A stretch of 64,000 nt of DNA, from positions 1 through 64,000 of the forward strand of contig JAKFYK010000048.1 in NCBI GenBank assembly GCA_021730905.1, read 5' to 3'. Of the stretch, positions 8,827 through 17,770 are shown piece by piece (positions within the stretch are counted from its first letter, which is position 1; each line of letters begins with the position of its first letter). The notes beneath the pieces were generated by a model. It worked only from the letters and a program-made list of their open reading frames with translations, was not told the DNA's origin and searched no databases. A program made the position numbers and the translations under genes. This stretch comes from Betaproteobacteria bacterium. Its GTDB lineage: Bacteria > Pseudomonadota > Gammaproteobacteria > Burkholderiales > SG8-41.

Positions 8827-9708
8827 TCAAGCGCGCATCGCTGCTTCCAGCAAGCGCGCTACCTCTTTTCCGCTGAGCGATGGGTCGCGATCCTCCGGCG
8901 CTTCTTTTCCCAGTGTGGTCTGTGCGATCTGTTCATAGATGTCCATTGCGGCCCGCATCATGTTGCCGGACACGCCCACCGATTCGAAGGTCTGCGCGAT
9001 TTGATCCACCTCGGGCACCCAGCGATAAGACTTTGGCGGCACGATGGGCAGCGTGCGCATGATCCAGTCGTGAAAATAGCGGCGCGATCCCTCGCACTGG
9101 GCATCGAGCGCGTCTTCGATGCCGAGGCGGCGCGCGACCACCAACATTTGCAGCAGCATCGCCGTGACGCCTTTGGCCATCACCGCGTCGCAGATTTTGA
9201 GCGCACTGGCGTCGCCGATGCGCTCGCTCATGACGTGGATGCTCAGTTGCGGCGTGGCGAGTGGTGTGAGCAGATGCGCGTGCGGTCCCGATACAAACAA
9301 CCGCGACGGAATGGATTCGGTGGGCGGCGGTCCCATGATGCCCGCGTCGGTGCAGCGCCCGCCGGCAGCGGTGATGGTCTCGTGTATGACGCGCATGGTA
9401 TCGGGCGCGATGGCATTGCAATCGACGAATAGCGGTGAGTGCCTGGTGGTTTCGAGTGTGCTTGCCAACTCACCGGCAAACGCCAACGCGTTGCCCGGAT
9501 TCATGATCGACAGAATCACCTCACAGCATTCGGTCAGCCGCGTGACACTGCCCACATCGGTAATGCCCGCCGCAGCGGCCAGTGCGCGCGTGCGCGCACT
9601 GCGCTGTTCCAGCGCGGTGACTACGTTAAAGCCCGCATGCTGCAACTGCCGCGCAAACGCCTGCCCCATGCTGCCCGGACTCATGATGCCAATGGTGTTG
9701 ATTTTCAC
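8827..9708 (-). CDS. NAD(P)-binding beta-hydroxyacid dehydrogenase-like protein (DUF1932 type)
   Basis: A 293-residue cytosolic protein. It opens with a Rossmann fold, INTIGIMSPGSMGQAFARQL, of the 6-phosphogluconate/3-hydroxyisobutyrate dehydrogenase type. The mid segment DAGIMGPPP matches the family substrate loop and KICDAVMAKGVTAM the catalytic helix, though the usual catalytic Lys context (GxxGxGxxxK) is altered. The C-terminus fits the DUF1932 helical domain. The GTG at 9708 was chosen because TTGGAG precedes it and the Rossmann strand starts at once. It is divergent from the receptor at 9795, which may supply its substrate. Confidence 0.82.
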   Translation of the reverse strand: MKINTIGIMSPGSMGQAFARQLQHAGFNVVTALEQRSARTRALAAAAGITDVGSVTRLTECCEVILSIMNPGNALAFAGELASTLETTRHSPLFVDCNAIAPDTMRVIHETITAAGGRCTDAGIMGPPPTESIPSRLFVSGPHAHLLTPLATPQLSIHVMSERIGDASALKICDAVMAKGVTAMLLQMLVVARRLGIEDALDAQCEGSRRYFHDWIMRTLPIVPPKSYRWVPEVDQIAQTFESVGVSGNMMRAAMDIYEQIAQTTLGKEAPEDRDPSLSGKEVARLLEAAMRA

Positions 9709-9794
9709 GATACACTCCAAAATAGTGTGCAGAATGAGTTCTAGGATTGATTCTACCCGTTCGACATATTCGACTCGCCCACCCGGAGCCAGTG

Positions 9795-10760
9795 ATGAAG
9801 CACATGATGGCAACCGTTGCTCTGCTGTTGGCATGGCCGGCAGCGACGCACGCCGCCGACCCGATCAAGGATTACCCGGTGCGGCCGGTGCGCATCGTGT
9901 CCGGGTTTCTGCCAGGCGGCAGTTCCGATTTTCTGGTGCGCGTGCTGGCGCCCAGGCTCACCGAGCGCCTCGGCCAGACCTTCGTCATCGAGAATCGTCC
10001 CGGCGCGGGCGGCGCCATCGGGGCGAACCTCGTCGCCAGGGCCACGCCCGACGGCTATACGCTGATTTTCATCAGCGGCGCGTTTACCGCGCATGCGGCG
10101 TCGGTGAAAACGCCGTACGATCCCCTCAGGGATTTCGACTGGATTACCACCATCGTGACCTATCCGTTTGTGCTGACCGTGCGCAACGACATACCCGCGC
10201 GCACCACGGCGGAACTGATTGCGCTGGCGAAAAAGAGTCCCCGCAAGCTGAATTACGGCTCGGTGGGAATAGGCTCGGTGTTTCATCTCGCGGCAGAGCT
10301 GTTTGATTCCATGGCCGCAACCGAGACCGTGCATATCCCGTACAAAGGCAGCACCGAAGCACTGACCGACATGATCGGCGGCCGCATCGATTACATGTTC
10401 ATGACACTGACCGGCGCGTCGCCGCACATCCGTGCCAACCGCATCCGCGCCATTGCGATCTGTTCCAAAGAACGCTCGCCGCAGATGCCGGAGCTGCCGC
10501 CAATGTCGCAGGTGCTGCCGGGCTATGACGTGACCTCGTTCGCGGGTATGGGCGCCACGGGCGGCTCGCCCAGGCCGATCATCACCAAATTGAATCGCGA
10601 GCTGCGGGCAGTGATGGCGTCCGCTGATATTATCCGGCAGTTCACCGAGGCGGGCGGCTACATGCGGCCGGGCAGCCCCGAGGAAATGACGCGCCACGTC
10701 ACCGAGGAAATCGCCAAGTGGCGGCGCGTGGTGAAGGAGCGCAAGATAGAGGTGAAGTAG
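9795..10760 (+). CDS. Bug/TctC periplasmic receptor
   Basis: A 321-residue receptor with a signal peptide ending THAA near residue 20. Landmarks are DYPVRPVRIVSGFLPGG, the Asp in SSDFLVR, NYGSVGIGS and VHIPYKGSTEA. The ATG at 9795 follows GGAG and gives a clean signal peptide. It is the first of two receptor genes with 13 bp between them, so they are probably co-transcribed. It is divergent from the DUF1932-type oxidoreductase. Confidence 0.9.
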   Translation: MKHMMATVALLLAWPAATHAADPIKDYPVRPVRIVSGFLPGGSSDFLVRVLAPRLTERLGQTFVIENRPGAGGAIGANLVARATPDGYTLIFISGAFTAHAASVKTPYDPLRDFDWITTIVTYPFVLTVRNDIPARTTAELIALAKKSPRKLNYGSVGIGSVFHLAAELFDSMAATETVHIPYKGSTEALTDMIGGRIDYMFMTLTGASPHIRANRIRAIAICSKERSPQMPELPPMSQVLPGYDVTSFAGMGATGGSPRPIITKLNRELRAVMASADIIRQFTEAGGYMRPGSPEEMTRHVTEEIAKWRRVVKERKIEVK

Positions 10761-10773
10761 AAGCGGAGGAATG

Positions 10774-11757
10774 ATGGCGATTTCGTCACGAATCGGTTGC
10801 GCGGTCTGCGGCATGTTGCTGTTGCTTGGCGGCGCGTACGCGCAAATGCCGGCATGGAAACCCGATAAAGCCGTCGAACTGGTGGTGATCAACGCGCCCG
10901 GCGGCGGCTCAGATCGCATCGCACGCATGATCTCCAGCGTGATGCGCGAGAAGAAGATTGTCGATGTACCGCTTAACGTGGCCAACAAGCCGGGCGGCGG
11001 CGGCAATGTGGCCTATAGCTATCTCAGCCAACGGCCGGGTGACGGACACTTCCTGTCCGTTGGCGGCAAATCGATCCTGACCAACCATATTGCCGGACGC
11101 GGGCTCGGCTTCACTGAGTTCACCGCCGTGGTACATCTGTTCGGCGAATACATCTCGCTCGTGGTTAAGCCGGATTCACCGTTCAAAACGGGCCGCGACC
11201 TGATCGAGCGGCTGAAGAAAGATCCTTCTGCGCTGAGTTTTGGCATTGCCAACAGTCTGGGCAATCCCAATCACCAGGGTGTCGCCGCCGCGCTGAAAGT
11301 TGCCGGCATTGATGTGCGCAAGATGCGCAACGTGATTTTTCAGTCGGGCGGCGAGGCAACCACCGCCTTGCTGGGCGGGCATGTCGATGTGGTGCCGATT
11401 ACCGCGGCGTTCGCGGCATCGATGGCGCGCAACGGCCAGGTGCGGGTGATCACGGTGACCGCGCCGCAGCGGCTGCCCGGCGTGCTGTCCGATGTGCCGA
11501 CGTGGCGCGAGCAGGGCTTCGACGCCGTGGTGTCCAACTGGCGCAATGTCATCGGCCCCAAAGGCATGACTGACGCGCATATCACGTTCTGGGAGGAGGC
11601 CTTCCGGCGCATGACCGAATCCGACGAGTGGAAAAAAGAACTCGAAGCCAATTTCTGGCGCAGCGAATTCATGCGCAGCGCGGACACGCGCAAAAACATA
11701 GAGAGCGACTACGCGGTGCTGCGGGCTTTCATGCTCGAGCTGGGGCTGGCGAAGTGA
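10774..11757 (+). CDS. TctC-like receptor, WKP subtype
   Basis: A 327-residue exported receptor of the divergent subtype: after the signal peptide (ending AYAQ) comes PAWKPDKAVELVVINAPGGG, then NKPGGGGNVAYSYL and GGEATTALLGGHVDVV. The sequence GNPNHQGVAAAL replaces the usual GSxGxGTxxH region, so ligand choice probably differs from classical receptors. Of two adjacent ATG codons, the second (10774) is better spaced from GGAGG. It is nearly twin to the receptor at 20136 and forms a pair with the gene just upstream. Confidence 0.88.
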   Translation: MAISSRIGCAVCGMLLLLGGAYAQMPAWKPDKAVELVVINAPGGGSDRIARMISSVMREKKIVDVPLNVANKPGGGGNVAYSYLSQRPGDGHFLSVGGKSILTNHIAGRGLGFTEFTAVVHLFGEYISLVVKPDSPFKTGRDLIERLKKDPSALSFGIANSLGNPNHQGVAAALKVAGIDVRKMRNVIFQSGGEATTALLGGHVDVVPITAAFAASMARNGQVRVITVTAPQRLPGVLSDVPTWREQGFDAVVSNWRNVIGPKGMTDAHITFWEEAFRRMTESDEWKKELEANFWRSEFMRSADTRKNIESDYAVLRAFMLELGLAK

Positions 11758-11899
11758 AATCGGAGTTTTGTTTCCGCCTCACAGCGTGTAGTCTGTCCTG
11801 CACGCATCGAAAGACTTAACCCGCATTTATCGGAGCACCGAACACTTTTCAGCAGTCTCTATCACCCATTTGGCGTAATCAACCCTGAAGGAGGTCAGT

Positions 11900-12874
11900 A
11901 TGAAAGCACTACATGCAGTCTGTGCGCTTGCAGTCACGCTCGGCGCTGTTGCACCCAGCATGGCGCAACCCTGGCCCTCGCGGTCTATCTCTATCGTGGT
12001 GCCGTTCTCGGCGGGCGGACCGACCGATACGCTGGCACGTTTGATGAGTGAGCCGATGCGCAAATTTCTGGGGCAGACGCTGGTGGTGGATAACGTTACC
12101 GGCGCGGGCGGCAGCATCGGTGTTGGACGCGTGGCGCGCGCGGCGCCCGACGGGTACACGCTGAGCATCGGGCATTGGGGTACACATGTGGTGAACGGCG
12201 CTTACTACAAACTGCCGTTCGATTTGTTGACGGATCTAGAACCGGTGGCAATGATCGCGACCAATCCTCAGGTAGTGGTCTCGAAAGTTGCTGTTCCCGC
12301 GACGACGTTGAAGGAGCTGATACCGTGGATCAAGGCCAACCAGGGCAAGATTCAGTTCGGCACCGGCGGCGTTGGCGGTGCATCCCACATGGCGGGAATT
12401 TATTTTCTCAACCGCATTGGTGTGAAAATGGATTTTGTGCCGTATCGCGGCGGCGCGCCGGCAATGCAGGCGTTGCTGTCAGGTGAAATCGATTTGTACA
12501 TGACGCAGGTATCCAGCGCGGTTGCGCATACGCGTGCGGGCAAGCTGCGGGCTTACTTCGTCTCTTCCAAGAATCGTCAGGCTGCTGCGCCGGAAATTCC
12601 CACGGCCGATGAAGCCGGTCTTCCGGGCCTGCACACGGCTGTGTGGCATGGCATCTGGGTGCCCAAGGGCACGCCGCGCGACGTCAACATGAAGCTCAAC
12701 GCCGCCATCGTCGAATCACTGACGGACGATACCCTGCGTAAACGTTTTGCCGATCTGGGTCAGGAAATTCCGCCGCGCGAAGAGCAGACGCAACAGGCGC
12801 TGGCCAAGCACCACAAGGCGGAAATCGACAAGTGGTTTCCGCTGATCAAGGCGGCGGGGCTTAAGGCGGAATGA
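11900..12874 (+). CDS. Bug/TctC periplasmic receptor
   Basis: A 324-residue receptor. The signal peptide ends SMAQ near residue 23, then WPSRSISIVVPFSAGGPTD with the ligand Asp. FGTGGVGGASHMAG stands for the usual NYGSxGxGxxxH segment and VPYRGGAPAM for VPYKGxxPA. AAGGAGG lies before the ATG. It converges on the next receptor gene, with a terminator-like hairpin at the junction. Confidence 0.9.
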   Translation: MKALHAVCALAVTLGAVAPSMAQPWPSRSISIVVPFSAGGPTDTLARLMSEPMRKFLGQTLVVDNVTGAGGSIGVGRVARAAPDGYTLSIGHWGTHVVNGAYYKLPFDLLTDLEPVAMIATNPQVVVSKVAVPATTLKELIPWIKANQGKIQFGTGGVGGASHMAGIYFLNRIGVKMDFVPYRGGAPAMQALLSGEIDLYMTQVSSAVAHTRAGKLRAYFVSSKNRQAAAPEIPTADEAGLPGLHTAVWHGIWVPKGTPRDVNMKLNAAIVESLTDDTLRKRFADLGQEIPPREEQTQQALAKHHKAEIDKWFPLIKAAGLKAE

Positions 12875-12887
12875 GTCCGCGACTAGG

Positions 12888-13871
12888 CTAGCGCGGGGCT
12901 ATCCCCGCTTTTTTCGCCAACCCCTTGATCAGTGTGACCTGCTCGGCAACGAGCTTGTCCAGTTGTTCAGGGGTGACGGGAGCTGCTTCCATCCCCAGTG
13001 CGGCCATGCGTTGCCGGATGTCGGCATCGTCCAGCGCGCGCACGAATTCGCGGTTGAGTTTGTTGACGATGGCGCGCGGCGTCTTCCCCGGCGCGAATGT
13101 GGCGCCCCACGAGTCCCACTGAAAACCGGGATAACCTGACTCCGCGATGGTTGGCAGTTCGGGTTGTACTACGAGGCGTTTGGCCGACGACACTGCCACG
13201 CCGCGCAGTCGCCCGTCGCGTATCAGGTTCAGCGAAGCGCCTAGCGGCGCCATGGTGAATTGCACGCGGCCGCCGATGGTATCGGTCAGCGCTTCGGGTA
13301 TGCCCTTGTACGGCACATGCACCACATCGATCTGCGCGGCCTGCTTGAATACCTCGGCAGCGAAATGCGTGCCGCTGCCGGCGCCCGCTGAAGAAAAATT
13401 AAGCTGCCCCGGTTTCGCTTTGGCCATCACCACCAGTTCCTGCACGGTTTTGACACCGAGTGTAGGGGCGGTCGCCAGCACATACGCAGCAGTGTAATTC
13501 GAGGTAATGCCGGCAAAATCACGTAGCGTGTCGTAGGGCACCTTGGCGTAGATCGCCGGCGTAATGGTGTGCGAGGACGACGCGGTGAGCAGCGTATGTC
13601 CGTCGGGCGCGGCATCGGCAACGATCTTGCTGCCGATGATGCCGCCTGCTCCGGGACGATTGTCGATGACGATTTGCTGGCCGAGCGCCGCGCCGAGTTT
13701 GGGCGCGATCAGGCGCGCCACGATGTCGGGCTGGCCGCCGGGCGTGAAGCCGATCACCACGCGGATTGGGCGTAGCGGGTAGTCGCGCGCGTCGTCAGTG
13801 CGTTGCGCAAATGCGGTGCCGCTGGTACACGCCATCGTGATTGCCAATAACAACATGCGCTGCTGGGGCAT
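12888..13871 (-). CDS. Bug/TctC periplasmic receptor
   Basis: A 327-residue receptor. Its signal peptide ends AFAQ near residue 22, followed by YPLRPIRVVIGFTPGG, the Asp in QPDIVARL, NFSSAGAGSGTHFA and VHVPYKGIPEA, all textbook positions. No good ribosome site is seen before the ATG at 13871; ATG at 13856 is an alternative that keeps most of the signal peptide. Its ligand is not predictable. Confidence 0.9.
   Translation of the reverse strand: MPQQRMLLLAITMACTSGTAFAQRTDDARDYPLRPIRVVIGFTPGGQPDIVARLIAPKLGAALGQQIVIDNRPGAGGIIGSKIVADAAPDGHTLLTASSSHTITPAIYAKVPYDTLRDFAGITSNYTAAYVLATAPTLGVKTVQELVVMAKAKPGQLNFSSAGAGSGTHFAAEVFKQAAQIDVVHVPYKGIPEALTDTIGGRVQFTMAPLGASLNLIRDGRLRGVAVSSAKRLVVQPELPTIAESGYPGFQWDSWGATFAPGKTPRAIVNKLNREFVRALDDADIRQRMAALGMEAAPVTPEQLDKLVAEQVTLIKGLAKKAGIAPR
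12893..12914. terminator. intrinsic terminator between convergent receptor genes
   Basis: GCGGGG-CTAT-CCCCGC followed by TTTTTT on the plus strand, just after the stop of the plus-strand receptor. It overlaps the last codons of the opposing gene. Confidence 0.75.
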
Positions 13872-13987
13872 GGCGATGTGTCGCGTTATCTCAGATGTCG
13901 GTTAAAGTACGAGTCAATAGCATGTTGGGGCACAGTGGGCAATGATTCTAGCAGAACGATTTTTGCATCACGGTACGCAGTAATTAT

Positions 13988-14019
13988 ATAAACATTTGTT
14001 TTTATTAAATATTTTTTGA
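13988..14019 (+). repeat. AT-rich dispersed motif, copy 3
   Basis: Reads ATAAACATTTGTTTTTATTA then AATATTTTTTG. It points at the NHL gene; an in-frame TTG lies in its tail at 14016, while the better ATG is at 14112. Confidence 0.8.
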
Positions 14020-14111
14020 TGCTGCTGGAGCGTGAAAGCGCTCGTATGATACGCTCCGAAAAAAACACAGGCCGTCCAGACCGAATCGATCAACTTTCCG
14101 TGAGCATAACC

Positions 14112-14981
14112 ATGACAAACATTCCCGACCTCGGCTACAAACCCGTGCCCGACATTTTCAAACTGCCCGCGGGTGTCAATTTCGGCCCGTGCTCCGGCGT
14201 GGCGGTCAACGCCAAGAACAACATACTGGTATTCAACCGCGGCGAGCACGCGCTGATGGAGTTCGACAACGGCGGCAACTATCTGCGCACCATGGCGCGC
14301 GGCGTATTCAGTAATCCGCACGGTTTGCGCATCGACCGCGAAGGCAACATCTGGGCCACCGATACCGGTTCGCATATCGTGGTGAAGATGACCGCCGACG
14401 GGCGCATCCTCATGGTGCTGGGGGTGAAAGGGCGCGCCGGCGAATGGCACCAGGCCGGCCATCTTAAATGTTTCGACGAGCCCAACGATCTCGCGTTCGG
14501 CGCCAAAGGCGAGATCTACATCACGCAAGGTCACGGCAAAGGCGAATCGCTGGTGCATAAAATGGCGCCGGACGGCAGCCATATCAAAACCTGGGGCGGC
14601 ACCGGCAAGGAATCGGGAAAATTCGACCAGCCGCATTCCATCGTGATCAGCGGCAAAGGGCTGCTCTACATCGCCGACCGTTCCAACCAGCGCATACAAG
14701 TGTTCGACGGTGACGGCAACTACCTGCGCGAAACCAGCCACCCGGGCACGCCCTGCGGCCTGTGTCTATGCAATGACAATACACACATCATGATGGCGCA
14801 CGGCCACGCCGGCAAAGTCATGAAGCTCGACGAAAACTGCAAGGTGCTCGGCATCACCGGCAGTCAGGGCAAAGGGCCGAATCAATACGGCGAGGCGCAT
14901 TTGCTGGCGCTCGATCAACAGGAAAATATCTACATTGCCGATCCGTTGAACTGGCGCGTGCAGAAACTGGCGAAGAACTAA
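14112..14981 (+). CDS. NHL-repeat beta-propeller protein
   Basis: A 289-residue protein of about six NHL-type blades: SNPHGLRIDREGNIWATDTG, FDEPNDLAFGAKGEIYITQG, FDQPHSIVISGKGLLYIADR with NQRIQVFDGDGNY, and a last blade ending NIYIADPLNWRVQKLAKN. Blades of this kind occur in peptidylglycine-lyase-like and lactonase-like proteins; which one applies is open. ATG 14112 is preferred because the protein starts right at the first blade; an in-frame TTG at 14016 would add 32 residues without signal-peptide character. Motif copy 3 lies upstream. Confidence 0.8.
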   Translation: MTNIPDLGYKPVPDIFKLPAGVNFGPCSGVAVNAKNNILVFNRGEHALMEFDNGGNYLRTMARGVFSNPHGLRIDREGNIWATDTGSHIVVKMTADGRILMVLGVKGRAGEWHQAGHLKCFDEPNDLAFGAKGEIYITQGHGKGESLVHKMAPDGSHIKTWGGTGKESGKFDQPHSIVISGKGLLYIADRSNQRIQVFDGDGNYLRETSHPGTPCGLCLCNDNTHIMMAHGHAGKVMKLDENCKVLGITGSQGKGPNQYGEAHLLALDQQENIYIADPLNWRVQKLAKN

Positions 14982-14984
14982 CTG

Positions 14985-15125
14985 ACGTCGTTCCCGCGAA
15001 AGCGGGAACCCATGTCGCTTGCGGTTTGATATCCGTTCGCCCTGAGCCCTTCGACGTCGCTCAGGACGGGCTTGTCGAAAGGTTTGGGCGTGAAGCAGGC
15101 TTCGACAGGCTCAGCCCGAACGGGC
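14985..15125. repeat. cluster of REP-like palindromic repeats
   Basis: Starts with CGTTCCCGCGAAAGCGGGAA (palindrome, 14991-15010). Then come two copies of a second repeat: CCCTGAGCCCTTCGAC near 15040 and, inverted, CTTCGACAGGCTCAG near 15100-15115, followed by CCCGAACGGG. The second repeat also occurs inside the receptor gene at 7097. Confidence 0.75.
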
Positions 15126-15128
15126 GGC

Positions 15129-15344
15129 ATTGGCTGAATAGACGTCCATCCTCAAACCCCGGCGCCTGATCGACAAAATGAATCGCGGCGAGTCCGCGAT
15201 CGAACCCGGGACGGCATAGCCGCGCGTGTGCGGCGGCTGCACGATCACGGCATCGACATGATTTTGTTGCGGTCGCCGGAATATCTGCTTCAATTGGCGA
15301 CGACGGAGTTGCTGGGGAAAGTGCGCGCTGCCTTGCGGCGGTAG
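15129..15344 (+). other. possible remnant of a coding sequence
   Basis: No intact gene is seen. A coding-like stretch of 28 codons from ATG 15258 to TAG 15342, with LLRSPEYLLQLATTELLGK, looks like the C-terminus of some protein, and a different frame upstream gives RRLIDKMNRGESAIEP. This may be a frameshifted remnant; no family is recognised. Confidence 0.25.
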
Positions 15345-15350
15345 CTGCCG

Positions 15351-15731
15351 CTAACCGTACGCGCGTTGCGCGGCGTTCGCGCTATCCACAGCGCGTTGCC
15401 ATTCCTCGCGCCCCGGTATTCCAGCCGCAAAGGCATCGATCAAGGCAATCACCAGCGCGCGCGTTTTGGTATCGAATGCAAAAACTTCCGCGCGGCGAAA
15501 TTCACCGGCTTGCGTGATCAACGCCGACAACACGCGCGCAAGCAGGCGCGACTGTGCGAAGGCCGGATTCAGCTCGATGGTTTTGACCGCCTCGGCCAGC
15601 AAGTTGGTGGCGGCCGCCGGCGCCGGCGCCTGCACACCTTGCCGCAATTCTTCGTGAAACCGCGCTACCGACAAAATTTCTCTTGCCGCGACTTCCGCTT
15701 TCAAACGGTCGAAGTCGGCCGCGTCAGACAT
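15351..15731 (-). CDS. hypothetical protein, alpha-helical
   Basis: A 126-residue cytosolic protein, mostly helical and Ala/Glu/Arg rich, starting MSDAADFDRLKAEVAAR. No family or catalytic motif is recognised. Its ATG lies inside the end of the upstream GlsB-like gene (8-bp overlap), so it is translated as the second gene of a pair. Confidence 0.65.
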   Translation of the reverse strand: MSDAADFDRLKAEVAAREILSVARFHEELRQGVQAPAPAAATNLLAEAVKTIELNPAFAQSRLLARVLSALITQAGEFRRAEVFAFDTKTRALVIALIDAFAAGIPGREEWQRAVDSANAAQRAYG

Positions 15732-15993
15732 TAAAGCGCTTGGAAATCATATCGCCGATGGTCAGGCAAGCCGCGGCGCTGGCAAGCGCCATGAATAATG
15801 CGAACAGACTGATCGCGTCCGGCATCGGCGCCGTTTCGCCAAGCATCGGTGCCAGCACGTTTCCGCCGAAAAATCCGCCAGCCATGCCGATGATCATCGA
15901 AATCATCATGCCCCGCTCTTCATTCGCGCCGATAAACTTGAAGCCTACCCAGCCAGCAAAGCCGCCGGCCAATACCCACATCACAACATCCAT
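15724..15993 (-). CDS. GlsB/YeaQ/YmgE-like small membrane protein
   Basis: An 89-residue protein with three hydrophobic segments (about 4-18, 28-48 and 62-80) and glycine-rich turns such as LAGGFAGWVGFKFIG and GMAGGFFGG. This is the pattern of the transglycosylase-associated GlsB/YeaQ/YmgE group. These proteins sit in the inner membrane and are often stress induced; their biochemical role is not settled. It overlaps the next gene by 8 bp. Confidence 0.7.
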   Translation of the reverse strand: MDVVMWVLAGGFAGWVGFKFIGANEERGMMISMIIGMAGGFFGGNVLAPMLGETAPMPDAISLFALFMALASAAACLTIGDMISKRFNV

Positions 15994-16480
15994 TTTTGCC
16001 TCGCCGTAAAAGCGATTGAATAACCTGTGCGAACGGTCTGCCGGGTCAGCGCGCGAGCGCGCATGGCGAGGGAGAGGAATTGTTGCCCGAAGCGTCGCGA
16101 CGTCGCGCTGTAGATCTCTCGTGTCGCATCGGAGCAGCGCGTTCAGTCTACGCCCTATCAGCGTTAGCGGCGGATTATCTTTCGCCGTCGTGCCTGCTGC
16201 CCAACGCCATTCCTCGCGCAGAAGATTCGTTAGCGGGTAAAATTATAAGTATTTGTTTATATTGATATTTTTTAACAGTGACAGCAAGCACATGCCGATG
16301 CGACATCGATGGCATTGCTGACGGCGATGCCGAGCCTGCCGGCGATGCCCGTCCCGTGTTCGCCGGCGGCACCGCATTACCCAAAGCGTTACGGGTACGT
16401 CATGATGGCGCTGCCGGTGTGCAATTCTGTGCATTGTGTGCGAAACGTTCTCCAGGTATCCCTGCAATGGAGTTACCGCC
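15994..16480. other. intergenic region carrying motif copy 4
   Basis: 487 bp between divergent genes. It holds AT-rich motif copy 4 at 16245-16273 and otherwise nothing recognised; the ORFs across it look non-coding. Confidence 0.5.
16245..16273 (+). repeat. AT-rich dispersed motif, copy 4
   Basis: Reads ATAAGTATTTGTTTATATTG then ATATTTTTT, close to consensus. It points toward the hydrolase-OsmC gene, 208 bp downstream. Confidence 0.85.
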
Positions 16481-17701
16481 ATGACCGCCAACCGTTCTCT
16501 CATCCACTTTCCCGGCGCATTCGGCACTTCGCTGGCGGCGCGCCTCGACTTGCCCGCGCAACCGCCGTTAGCCTACGTGTTGTTCGCGCATTGCTTTACC
16601 TGCTCGAAAGATTCTTTGGCGGCCACGCGCATCAGCGCGGCGCTGACCGAGCGCGGTTTCGGCGTGCTGCGTTTTGATTTCACCGGACTGGGCGGCAGCG
16701 AAGGCGATTTTGCGAACACCAATTTTTCGTCCAACGTCGCCGATCTGGTGGCTGCGGCCAACTGGCTGCGCACGCAGCACCAGGCGCCGGCGATACTCAT
16801 CGGTCACAGTCTCGGCGGTGCCGCGGTGCTGGCCGCGGCGCACGAGATTCCCGAAGCTGCCGCGGTGGCGACCATCGGCGCGCCGTACGATCCGGGGCAC
16901 GTTCAGCATTTGTTTGCCGACGCCGCGCCGATGATCCTTGCCAACGGTGTAGCCGAAGTCACGCTGGCGGGCCGCAAATTCAACATCCGCAAGCAGTTTC
17001 TCGACGATCTCGCCAGCCAGAGCGGCCACGAGCGCATTGGCGCGCTGCGCAAGGCGCTGCTGATTCTGCATTCGCCGCGCGATACCACGGTCGATATCGA
17101 AAACGCCGCGCGCATATTCGTTGCTGCGAAACATCCCAAGAGCTTCGTGTCGCTGGATACCGCCGATCATTTGCTCACCGGCAAGGCGGATGCGGTTTAT
17201 GTGGCGTCCGTGCTGGCGGCGTGGGCCAGCCGCTACATCAAAGTGAACGAAAGCCCCGCTGCCGCCGCGCCCGGCGTGGTCACGGTCAGCGAAACGCACG
17301 AAGGAAAATTCACGCACACCATCAGCGCCGGGCAGCATCGCGCGCGCGCCGACGAACCGGCGAGCGTGGGCGGCGACGATTCCGGTTTTACGCCGTACGA
17401 TTTGCTGCTGGCGGGACTTGGCGCATGCACTTCAATGACTTTACGCATGTATGCCGAACAAAAAAAGTGGCCGCTCGAGCACGTCAGCGTGCGGCTGCGC
17501 CACGACAAAATCCATGCGCAGGATTGCGCCGACTGCGAAACCCGCGAGGGCAAGGTGGATCGCATCGAGCGCGAGATTGAAATCCGCGGCGAACTCGACG
17601 ACGCGCAGCGCGCGCGCCTGCTGGAAATCGCCGACAAGTGTCCGGTGCATCGCACACTGCATGCGGAGGTGTCGATCAAGACGCGCCTGGCGTCGGCGTA
17701 G
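16481..17701 (+). CDS. bifunctional alpha/beta hydrolase-OsmC family protein
   Basis: A 406-residue fusion. Residues about 1-250 are an alpha/beta hydrolase with [11 protein letters not shown], the nucleophile elbow [12 protein letters not shown], the acid in [10 protein letters not shown] and the His in DTADHLL. Residues about 260-406 are an OsmC domain: [20 protein letters not shown] carries the first peroxidatic Cys and [10 protein letters not shown] the second. OsmC proteins reduce organic hydroperoxides, so the pair may hydrolyse an ester and detoxify a peroxide, but this is inferred. The ATG at 16481 has GGAG nine bases upstream. The same fusion is known in other proteobacteria. Confidence 0.92.
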   Translation: MTANRSLIHFPGAFGTSLAARLDLPAQPPLAYVLFAHCFTCSKDSLAATRISAALTERGFGVLRFDFTGLGGSEGDFANTNFSSNVADLVAAANWLRTQHQAPAILIGHSLGGAAVLAAAHEIPEAAAVATIGAPYDPGHVQHLFADAAPMILANGVAEVTLAGRKFNIRKQFLDDLASQSGHERIGALRKALLILHSPRDTTVDIENAARIFVAAKHPKSFVSLDTADHLLTGKADAVYVASVLAAWASRYIKVNESPAAAAPGVVTVSETHEGKFTHTISAGQHRARADEPASVGGDDSGFTPYDLLLAGLGACTSMTLRMYAEQKKWPLEHVSVRLRHDKIHAQDCADCETREGKVDRIEREIEIRGELDDAQRARLLEIADKCPVHRTLHAEVSIKTRLASA

Positions 17702-17732
17702 TTTGTCGATGGGGTGGGTCGCGTATATACCG

Positions 17733-17757
17733 ATATGTTTTATTGTATTTTTTATTA
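17733..17757 (+). repeat. AT-rich dispersed motif, degenerate copy
   Basis: Reads ATATGTTTTATTGTATTTTT, a shortened version of the motif, just before the AGGAGG of the SMP-30-like gene. It lacks the TATTTG core, so membership is uncertain. Confidence 0.35.
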
Positions 17758-17770
17758 GGAGGATCATGCC

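Noticed and set aside
9119-10306. A 395-codon plus-strand ORF
   Set aside because: Overlaps the oxidoreductase and the next receptor in other frames; composition is typical of a shadow.
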